Positions 56,386 through 64,000 of a stretch of DNA of 64,000 bases are shown piece after piece. A program made the position numbers and the translations under genes. A model generated the notes under the pieces. It saw only the letters and a list, made by a program, of their open reading frames with translations, was not told the DNA's origin and ran no database searches. Source of the stretch: Erythroxylum novogranatense (taxonomy: Eukaryota > Streptophyta > Magnoliopsida > Malpighiales > Erythroxylaceae); NCBI GenBank assembly GCA_029891385.1, contig CM057224.1, positions 40,233,005 to 40,297,004 of the forward strand. The letters run 5' to 3'. Position 1 is the first letter of the stretch. The number at the start of each line of letters is the position of its first letter.

Positions 56386-57420
56386 CGTGGCCCTATTACA
56401 GACGTCGCGATGTGCGACCACTTCATCTTCTCCGATCGTCATTTTTTCGCCATTAAACTCTTAAAAACCTCCATTAACTCTCTCAACTACCCATACTAAC
56501 ACATTAAATGCCATAAATGCCATAAACAACCATAAATACAACCTTAAACACAATAAACTTACCAAATCGAAGAATCGAACGGTAACCCTAAAATCGCAAA
56601 CGTCTGAAAATCCTCCAAGCTCAACTCCCACGGTTTTCACTCTCAAACCACACGAAACATCACCATCTCTCAACTACAAGCAAAGCTTCCACAATGAAGG
56701 AGAACCCAACGAAAATCTCCAAGGAAAAAGAGGTTGAAATCGTCGATGGGGAGAGAAGAGAAAGAAGGAGAAATTTGCTAACTCCCAAAAGAAACCTAAC
56801 TCTTATATATATAGGGTTTAATTTAAACCTATAGATCTTAGTCCTCAATTTCATTTAATCTCAGTCTCTAAATTTCACTGGCTCATCACGATAATTCTTA
56901 AACTCACAAATCTAAATTTTCAAGCTATTTGCCACTCAATTTCGGTACCGAAAACTAACTCATCGGTCTCTAGGCCATTTTCTCGGTCCGAACTCAAAGC
57001 TCTAAAAATTCCAGAAAAATTCTCATAAATCCTCAAAAATACAAAACACAAGGTCCTATACTCAATTCTCAATTTCCAACTCCCAAAATTCAATTTTCAC
57101 TTTAATTCAACCATACAAACCAATTATTCTCAAATTCTCAACCAAATCACAATTCAACTAATTCAACCATTCAATTCAAATTATTCCTCAATTCTCAATA
57201 AATCATGACTAACATAACTATCTCAAAATTCACCATTCAACTCATAATCACAGTTAAATGCTGGAACAATCATGAATGCATGTCACTAAGTATGCATATG
57301 CAATTAACTCATTTATCGCTGATGCAGAGGCAAAATGCACGTGCAGTTCAATTATGAATGCACCCCACTAACCCATCCAAATTACCGATATGCCCTTCAC
57401 ATCGGTAACGGGATGTTACA

Positions 57421-57432
57421 ATTCTCCCCTCC
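57421..57432 (-). other. Tekay polypurine tract
   Basis: The minus strand reads GGAGGGGAGAAT immediately before the 3' LTR, identical to the LARD tract at 33273-33284. Confidence 0.9.
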
Positions 57433-57457
57433 TAAATAAAAATTTCGTCCCGAAACT

Positions 57458-59115
57458 TCATACCGACCGGGTCGAATGATGAGGGTACTGCCTCCTCATG
57501 TGCTCCTCAGTCTCCCAAGTCGCTTCCTCTGACGAGTGATTCTTCCATATGACTTTCACCAATGGAATCACCCTGCTCCTCAATTGCTTGACCCGCGATT
57601 CGATAATCTGTACCGGCTCCTCAACATAACTCAGATCACTAGCTATCTCAATCTCTTGAGCCGGAATCACATGAGTCGGGTCTGAGCGATATCTCCGGAG
57701 CATACTCACATGAAACACATCAAACAACTGGGACATCTCACTAGGCAAAGCCAATCTATAGGCTAACGGTCCAATCCTCTCAGTAATCTCATACGGACCG
57801 ATATACCGAGGACTCAACTTGCCTTTACGACCAAATCTCAGCACTCCTCTCCAAGGTGACACTCGAAGGAACACTCTGTCGCCCACACTATACTCCATCT
57901 CTCGCCGATGCTGATCCACATAACTCTTCTGTCTATCCTGAGCCGCCTTGATGCGACTCCGAATCAATCTCACTTTATCCACTGTATCCTGGATCAACTC
58001 GGGGCCCTCAAGCATCCTCACACCCTCTTCATCCCAGTAAAGAGGTGATCTACACGGTCTCCCATACAAGGCCTCATATGGTGCCATACCGATACTGCTC
58101 TGGTACTGATTATTATACGCAAACTCAATCAGAGCCAAGTACTGATCCCAAGCACCTCTAAACTCTAATACACAAGCTCTCATTATATCCTCAACCGTCT
58201 TGATCGTCCTCTCACTGTCCATCCATGCGAGGATGAAATCTTTGTACTAAAGTTCAACCTCGAACCTAAAGTCGATCGCAGGCTCCTCCGTAACCTCGAA
58301 GTAAATCTGGGATCCCTATCTGACACAATCGATACTGTGACCCCATGCAGTCGCACGATCTCTGCCACATACTTCTGGGCCAACTGATCGAGAGTATTAT
58401 TCTCTCGCACGGGCAAGAAGTGAGCCGATTTGGTCAACCGGTCCACTATGACCAAGATCGCATCATGCTGCCTCGACGTCCTAGGCAACCCTATAATAAA
58501 ATCTATAGTGATTCGCTCCCATTTCCACTCCGGAATGGGTAACGAATGCAATCTCCCAAATGGGACCTGGTGCTCAGCCTTAACCTGCTGGCACATCAAA
58601 CACCGAGAAACAAACTCTGCCACTTGCCTCTTCATACCTGGCCACCAGAAATGCAACTTAAGGGTATTATACATCTTGGTAACACCAGGATGCATCACAT
58701 AAGCAGTCACATGCGCCTCCTCCAAAATCTCTCGTCTCAAATCATCAACATCTGGCACACACAATCTCTGACGCATCCAAAGAGTCCCATCTCTCAACTC
58801 AAAATCAACAGTCAACCTTGATCTGACTCTATCCATCAGTCTCACTAACACTGGGTCCTGATCCTGGACTCTCCTGATCCTGACCTGTAACATCGGTCTC
58901 AGCCTCAGAGTAGCAATCAAAGCTCCATCCTGAGCCAAATCCATATGCACATTAAGCTCTCTCAACTGAATCAAACTGGGCAATCTCTCAATCTGAATAT
59001 GAGCTGCACTGATATGAGATCTCCTACTCAACGCATCTGCTACCACATTGGCCTTCCCTGGATGATACTCAATCGTGCAGTCATAGTCCTTCAACAGCTC
59101 AATCCATCTCCTCAT
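57458..59115 (-). pseudogene. Tekay integrase with C-terminal chromodomain
   Basis: The first part (59115-58183) opens at the end of RNase H (RRWIELLKDYDCTIEYHPGK, then VVADALSRR). The zinc module has HVTAYVMHPG and CLMCQQVK. The core shows WERITIDFIIGLP (first Asp) and IVSDRDPRFTS (second). Near 58200-58260 a frameshift and small deletion damage the DGQSERT block that carries the catalytic Glu region (MDSERTIKT resumes at 58222). The second part (58222-57458) has ACVLEFRGAWDQ, APYEALYGRPCRSPLYW and RKGKLSPRYIGPYEI. The chromodomain follows: EEPVQIIESRVKQLRSRVI and KVIWKNHSSEEATWETEEHM. The chromodomain would bind methylated histone H3 and steer insertion to heterochromatin. Confidence 0.92.
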
Positions 59116-59333
59116 CTCAGATTCAACTCTCCGCTCAATAGGTATCTCGGACTCTTATGATCGGTGAAGATCCGAACGTCTCCCATCTGAGATAATGTCT
59201 CCAGATCTTCAAAGCAAACACAATCGCGCCACTCTAGATCATGACTTTGGTAATTCCTCTCATGAGACCTCAACTGTCTCGAGGCATACGCTATAACTCT
59301 CCCATGCTGCATCAAAACACAACCTAAACCCTG
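59112..59333 (-). pseudogene. Tekay RNase H
   Basis: After a TAG at the end of the RT frame (59334), the reading continues [20 protein letters not shown] and [20 protein letters not shown], where the usual ELAAVVFALK is much changed. [21 protein letters not shown] follows. The frame passes into integrase by a shift at about 59112. The catalytic DHKS is present, but the middle is eroded. Confidence 0.85.
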
Positions 59334-60549
59334 CTACAAAGCATCACTGAAAACCTCAAAACCTCCGAACTCTGACGGCAAAGCTAACACTGGTGCTGTA
59401 GTCAATCGATGCCTAAGATCCTCAAAGCTCCTCTGGCACTCATCAGACCATCTGAAAGCCACATTTTTCCTCAGAAGTTTTGTCAAAGGGGCTGAGATCA
59501 TTGAAAACCCCTCGACAAACCTCCGATAATAACCTACCAATCTGTGGAAACTCCTCAACTCTGACACATTCTTCGGAATCTCCCAACTCCTCACTGCCTC
59601 AATCTTGTGAGGATCCACCCGGATACCCTCACTAGACACAATGTGTCCTAAGAACACAACCTCATCAAGCCAAAATTCACACTTAGTGAATTTGGCATAC
59701 AGCTGCCTCTCTCTCATAATCCGCAACACAATCCTCAGATGCTTCGCATGCTCCTGTCTACTCCTCGAATACACTAGAATATCGTCAATAAACACAATCA
59801 CGAACTGATCCAGGTAGGGCTGGAAAACTTTATTCATCAAAGCCATGAAGGCTGCCGGGGCATTAGTCAACCCGAACGGCATCACTAAAAACTCAAAATG
59901 CCCATACATGCTCCTGAAGGCACTCTTAGGCACGTCGGCCTCGGCTATCCTCAACTGATAATACCCAGATCTCAAATCCAACTTAGTAAACACTTGAGCT
60001 CCCTGCAACTGATCAAATAGATCATCGATCCTTGGCAGTGGTACTTGTTCTTAACAACACCCGATTCACCGCCTATAATCGATGCACAACCTCAAAGTCC
60101 GCCCTTCTTCTTCACAAACAACACCGAGCTCCCCACGGCAAACACCGGGTCTAATGAACCCTTATCCAACAACTCCTGCAGAATCGAGCCTTAAGCTCCC
60201 TCGCCACACCTGCCATCCTATACGGAGGTATAGATATAGGAGCAGTACCTGGAACGAGGTCAATCTCAAACTCCATCTCCCGATCCGGCGGTAAACCCGG
60301 TAACTCATCGGAGAACACATCCGGAAATTTTCTAATCACGGGGATATCCTGCAACCTCTGCTCAATCCTGGAATCAATCACATGAGCCAAATAGGCCTCA
60401 CAACCTCCCCGCATCAGTCCCAAAACACTCATAAACGAAATCATCCTAACTGGCACTGCCTGGCTAACACCTCGAAAAACAACTCTAGGCTGACCAGGAG
60501 ATTCTAACACAACCTCCTTGGTATAACAATCCATCACAGCCCTATACAC
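59334..60549 (-). pseudogene. Tekay reverse transcriptase
   Basis: The N-terminal part (60549-60151) reads SVYRAVMDCYTKEV-like, then IPVIRKFPDVFSDELPGLPP and EFEIDLVPGTAPIS, ending PPYRMA near 60220. Frameshifts at 60010-60180 follow. The catalytic part, 59334-60008, has [40 protein letters not shown] and [11 protein letters not shown]. It continues with [14 protein letters not shown] (catalytic FIDD), then [17 protein letters not shown] and [13 protein letters not shown]. The 224-codon stretch is clean. It copies element RNA; the breaks before it prevent translation from gag. Confidence 0.92.
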
Positions 60550-60555
60550 AGTAAG

Positions 60556-60747
60556 CTAGTCCATCCCTAGAATCAGATCAATCTCTCTCAAAGACAAAAC
60601 TATAAGGTCTGCACCCAACTCTGCCTGATCAATCACTATCGGACACTCCTTGCAGACCTCTCCCAAAACTGTCGTACTACCTAGAGGTGTACTCACCTCT
60701 AACCCACACTGCAATCTCTTCCTAACACAATGCAGTCTACATGCCAC
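60556..60747 (-). pseudogene. Tekay aspartic protease remnant
   Basis: CGLEVSTPLGSTTVLGEVC, CPIVIDQAELGADLIVL and FDLILGMD-type DLILGMD are the family landmarks. A TAG at 60556-60558 stands where GMDW is expected (Trp). Upstream, only FFITPHVACRLHC is left of the active-site region; the DTGA box and the zinc knuckle before it are deleted. The enzyme that would cut the polyprotein is therefore lost. Confidence 0.8.
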
Positions 60748-61330
60748 ATGCGGTGTAATGAAAAATTGCCCATGTCCGATCGGGCTAACAGGGTACGGAT
60801 CTCTAGATTGAGTCCGCCCTCAAATCTACAACATCTGTCAGTCTCAGTAGCAACTAAAGTAGAGGCATAATCCAATAACTCATTAAATCGCACCTCATAC
60901 TCACCACCGACATACCCTCGCCTCACCAAGAAACTCCTGCATCTTCATCTCTAAATAAACCTTGGGCATGAAATTATCTCTGAATGCCCGCAGGAAATCA
61001 TCCCAAGTCAATAAGCAGGGCCTGGTGGAACTGCCCGGAACAGTCCTCCACCAACGGTAAGCCGGACCCTGAAGCAAGGACACGACATAATCGAACCTCT
61101 CCTCTGTGTCACAATCCATCTAGTCCAGGACTCTCTCAGTCCTCTCTAACCATCCTCACCTCGGCAGGTCGGTCTTTGCCATAGAAGTCAACAGCTCCAC
61201 CTTGCAGCCTATCGTACCTCCTCTCCCGTCTCACGGGAACTCTGGGAGGCAACTCATCAGAATAAGGCATAGGGGACTCTCTACTAGCTCCCACGGATCC
61301 TAGGTCAGCTGGTTAATCCACTTGATCTCC
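60748..61330 (-). pseudogene. Tekay gag remnant
   Basis: The clean core is 61119-60901: ERFDYVVSLLQGPAYRWWRT, LLTWDDFLRAFRDNFMPKVY and EMKMQEFL. A shift follows, then 60929-60750 in another frame: GEYEVRFNELLDYASTLVAT and RCCRFEGGLNLEIRTLLARS. A stop lies before MDCDTEE at 61120. The zinc knuckle expected after EIRT is absent, in the same deletion that removed the protease active site. The likely N-terminus lies near 61300 but has no clear Met. Confidence 0.83.
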
Positions 61331-61431
61331 AAGAACGGATGACCTAAAACAAACAAGAATCTGATCAATTTTTGATTTTCTCACTGAAATTTAAGCCTAA
61401 AATTTACTATGCCCAAAAGATGTCAAACCAT

Positions 61432-61443
61432 GCTCTGATACCA
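61432..61443 (-). other. Tekay primer-binding site (tRNA-iMet)
   Basis: The minus strand reads TGGTATCAGAGC five bases inside the 5' LTR end at 61449. Confidence 0.9.
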
Positions 61444-61448
61444 CCTAA

Positions 61449-62704
61449 TGTAGCGCCCCCTTACCGTAGGGTATGCACCGGGATACCCGTGGGTCGTTTC
61501 GGAACATATCCCACAGCAAGGAAGTGCTACTCATGAAACTATCGCTAAATACTCGCATGGCATCAATACAATTGAACCGCAATATGAAAATCACTAAAAT
61601 TTAAAACCACACTAATAATCTTTCATTTCATAAAATCAATCCAAAATATAGACAAGTCTATCAGTCCCCTAAAGTCTCAATAAAATAACCCAAAAAGGAA
61701 ACTGATAAAAACGTCTATACTAGGTCATCCCCAAAAATGGCCCCAGCTGACCGACCTGTGTGCCATCGCTTCACTAGATCACGCCCTCGCACGGCAGGAA
61801 AATCTATCACGGGAGCTAGAGTCCTACAGACGTTGTCCTGAAAAATATATTGCAATGTTGGGTGAGTTTGCGAACTCAATGAGAAACCATCATCGATGGT
61901 TCACCCAACTCATGCATATACACATAATATATCACATAGTATACTTAACGCATATTGGAACACTGAACACAATTTACACATTTATACAATAAAATAACTT
62001 AGACATGTCACTTCACAATTGTCACATATCACACGCATTCTCAATTTCACTACATAGTCAGATGCATAATGCATGCAAATTTTCATTTTATGTCATTGTT
62101 GTGACGGGGCGTTAACACTATCCCGATCCGAGCACTTTTCGCATTAATCACATTTTCAGCAAGTAGGAGAGCCCTCTGGGTATGCACTACTGCTCACTCA
62201 CATTAGGGATAGGAGAGCCCTCTGGGTATGCACTATTCCCTTTTTCACTGATAATCGAGCTTAAAGCTTTGATCACTATTTGCTCCAGTCACAACTGTTT
62301 ATTTACCGCTTATAATCTTGTCTAGCATGCACTCACACTTACACAGTCACTAGCACATATCTATCACTCCACTCGATTTATCGTATTCAGAAAACTACTC
62401 ATAATTCTATGCACTGATTCACAATCACAAGTACTCACATTTGCAACACATTTCAACTCACTTACAATCAGAACACTTATTCATAATTGCAGCACATTTA
62501 TTTCACATTGTATCACTCACAATTTACACATTCACAGTTAAATGCTGGAACAATCATGAATGCATGTCACTAAGTATGCATGTGCAATTAACTCATTTAT
62601 CGCTGATGCAGAGGCAAAATGCACGTGCAGTTCAATTATGAATGCACCCCACTAACCCATCCAAATTACCGATATGCCCTTCACATCGGTAACGGGATGT
62701 TACA
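61449..62704 (-). repeat. Tekay 5' LTR, internally deleted (1256 bp)
   Basis: It has the same ends as the 3' LTR but lacks 1560 bp. The break is at one copy of TCACA (62532-62536), which stands at both edges of the missing part in the full LTR. The loss begins about 170 bp into the LTR on the sense strand, so it removes most of what would be U3. Confidence 0.94.
61857..61909 (-). promoter_or_regulatory. Conserved LTR block with three-way-junction potential (Tekay 5' LTR)
   Basis: Full pairing as in the 3' LTR. It lies outside the 1560-bp deletion, toward the primer site, so it would be in the leader half of the RNA if transcription starts upstream. Confidence 0.68.
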
Positions 62705-62929
62705 CCTTCGACCATATCTTTCTTCCTCATTGATTCCAATCCCTTCATGTGATAGTGCCCAAGCCTTCGATGCCAAAGGTCAGGTTCGGTTAAGTCTCCC
62801 ACGAGTGTCTCTTGTTGTAACTCTTCAGGCTTCATCAAGAACCTTTTGTTCTTCATTCGAGTGCAGAGAATCTCCTGGCCAGCATTATCACAGACTCTAC
62901 AAGAATTTGATTCAAAATGTAAAAACATA
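62705..62929 (-). pseudogene. Copia C pre-integrase segment
   Basis: RVCDNAGQEILCTRMKNKRF, LVGDLTEPDLWHRRLGHYHM and KGLESMRKKDMVEG are the GAG-pre-integrase landmarks; LWHRRLGH supplies the two His of the zinc site. The open frame runs on into Tekay sequence at 62704-62632 by chance. The right end is cut by an LTR at 62930. Confidence 0.87.
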
Positions 62930-64000
62930 TGTAACACCCAAATACCCCCTGGGAGGATACATAGATGCCACCCAAGACAGAACAGACAAAACCAAACATC
63001 ACACTGATATTTATTTTATTTAATAACTCAAACCCACACACATATATTACATATTGTAAATCTCAGAATAGAAATCCAAAGAATATTTACAAGTCCAAAC
63101 AAAGGAAACAAAATACATTTTCAAACTTTATGAACATACTCATTTGGCCAGCACAGTAGACTTGTCCCAGTCTTTAAACTCTTTGCTCTGAACCTACACG
63201 GGGCAAATCCACCGTGCTAAGCATATAGCTTAGTGAGTAATAACTAATCTAATTTAATGGATAATCATATAAAATTTAACTTCAGCATAAGCATGCAGTA
63301 AGAAACATTTATCAGAAAATCAGACATAACACATTTCAGTACAGATTCACTTACTTATCAGAACTGAATATCACAAGAGAGTATAAACCCGTCAGAATCA
63401 TAATACAGTTTTTGTCAAACACATATCAAGACTGTAAATCCATTTATAGAAGCGGGTAACGGGACTTATACAGGAGATACTGTAATTAGTATCAGCATGA
63501 GAGACATATGTCTCGATATCAGGAGACACCAAAGTGTCAAATAACAGGAGCAGCTGCAGACCCTTCTAGGCATGCCTATTTACCCACAACTAGGACTTAA
63601 CAGTTTTAAAACAAAACAAGGTCATTTCATGTGCAAGCAAATAGCACTTCCAATAAATCAATCCTAGACATCATCTAGGTTGACTCACAAAATTGACTAT
63701 CCAAATTACTTCTGAAATTATTTACTCAGACATTTACCAAAACCGTCCCCATCGCTTATCGCCTTGAAGTCCCGATAATATCCGCAGTGGTCATTCCTCT
63801 ATAATAGGGAACACAGATACAAATCACTATTGTGCATAATTATTGTATGAAGAATGAGTATGATGCATGTTCATAACAAATTCCGGGACCAAACCCTAAA
63901 TTCTTAACTTATTCCATAATTCACAACTCAAATTATTAAATCCTTAATTCTTAATTAATTCTGAAAAATTACAAATTTCATAAAGAGAGGTAGAAAATTC
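62930..64000 (-). repeat. Partial LTR of another long-LTR element, runs off the window
   Basis: It begins TGTAACACCCAAATACCCCC within copia C; ACATA (62925-62929) should be its duplication. In the same order as in Tekay-like LTRs come a hairpin CTAAGC-ATATA-GCTTAG followed by GTGAGTAA (near 63217), a CTTGAAGTCCCGATAATATC-like block (63760), CCTCTATAATAGGG (63796) and ATGCATGTTCATAAC (63861). From this order I infer minus sense. No coding region is visible. Confidence 0.68.

Larger units (their letters stand above)
54612..57420 (-). repeat. Tekay 3' LTR, full length (2809 bp)
   Basis: The plus strand starts TGTAGCGCCCCCTTACCG and ends CGGTAACGGGATGTTACA. It contains the folded block (55020-55072), a perfect 8-bp hairpin (55416-55434), the CpG repeat array (56232-56385) and the 1560 bp missing from the other LTR (between TCACA at 55688 and TCACA at 57248). 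Confidence 0.94.
54612..62704 (-). mobile_element. Tekay/Del-type chromovirus (Ty3/gypsy), 8.1 kb
   Basis: A perfect 5-bp duplication CCTTC flanks it (54607-54611 and 62705-62709). It has a tRNA-iMet primer site, a polypurine tract, gag, protease, RT, RNase H, integrase and a C-terminal chromodomain, all read on the minus strand. The two LTRs differ greatly in length because the 5' one has lost 1560 bp. Shared LTR parts differ at about 3 per 100 by eye. The chromodomain places it among chromoviruses, which insert into heterochromatin. Confidence 0.94.
51613..62929 (-). mobile_element. Copia C relic (Ty1/copia), split by the Tekay element
   Basis: Pieces are 51613-54611 (LTR, RNase H, RT, integrase) and 62705-62929 (pre-integrase). 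The reading joins across the Tekay insertion: KKDMVEG on the right and LPSISYERVACKVC on the left. On the right side it is cut again at 62930 by another LTR, so its gag lies outside the window. Confidence 0.88.

Noticed and set aside
56168..56464. 98-codon Ala/Arg-rich frame in the Tekay LTR
   Set aside because: It is produced by the CGCCGCGGC repeat array and is antisense to the element.

Overview
The window is plant nuclear DNA, almost certainly from a eudicot, and consists almost entirely of transposable elements nested in one another. The evidence is the element families present: Athila-type and Tekay-type Ty3/gypsy with tRNA-Asp and tRNA-iMet primer sites, Ty1/copia, MULE, and PIF/Harbinger with the two-ORF plant layout. 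The background is AT-rich, as in pericentromeric or other heterochromatic DNA. I find no convincing host gene, tRNA, rRNA or CRISPR array. The species cannot be named from the sequence.

Layout. 1-9998: an Athila-type element on the minus strand, its left (3') LTR cut by the window start. It has gag-protease-RT, a broken RNase H and an integrase missing its core. 10290-12365: a decayed MULE transposase. 12400-13289: an inverted fragment of a Harbinger element. 13290-21084: a Harbinger element with a minus-strand transposase, a tandem-repeat spacer and a plus-strand ORF1; its transposase is split by a 3.9 kb solo LTR (14553-18449). 21692 to about 41430: a minus-strand copia relic opened by two insertions. 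The first is a solo LTR (24511-27905). The second is another solo LTR (28340-41110), which itself holds an 11.1 kb non-coding LARD-type element (29372-40508). 41962-43212: a possible non-autonomous TIR element. 43445-51590: a minus-strand Ty3/gypsy relic split by a plus-strand copia element (44518-49752). About 51613-62929: a minus-strand copia relic split by a Tekay chromovirus (54612-62704). 62930-64000: the start of another LTR, cut by the window end.

How the parts relate. None of the reading frames looks intact; each carries stops, frameshifts or domain deletions, often at codons one C-to-T step from the expected residue. The LARD and the Tekay element have the same 12-nt sequence at the polypurine tract and the same primer site, so a Tekay-like element may have mobilised the LARD. 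Their LTRs, and the solo LTR at 14553, differ over most of their length but share a 53-54 nt block that can fold as a three-way junction, followed by a cluster of small hairpins. The LARD LTR and the 14553 LTR also share roughly 160-bp degenerate repeats, and one or two similar units occur in the 24511 LTR. This modular LTR architecture is the most interesting signal in the window.

The nesting gives a relative order of insertion: copia relic, then Athila-like solo LTR, then LARD; Harbinger, then the 14553 LTR; gypsy relic, then copia B; copia C, then Tekay. All translations, alignments and difference counts were made by eye.
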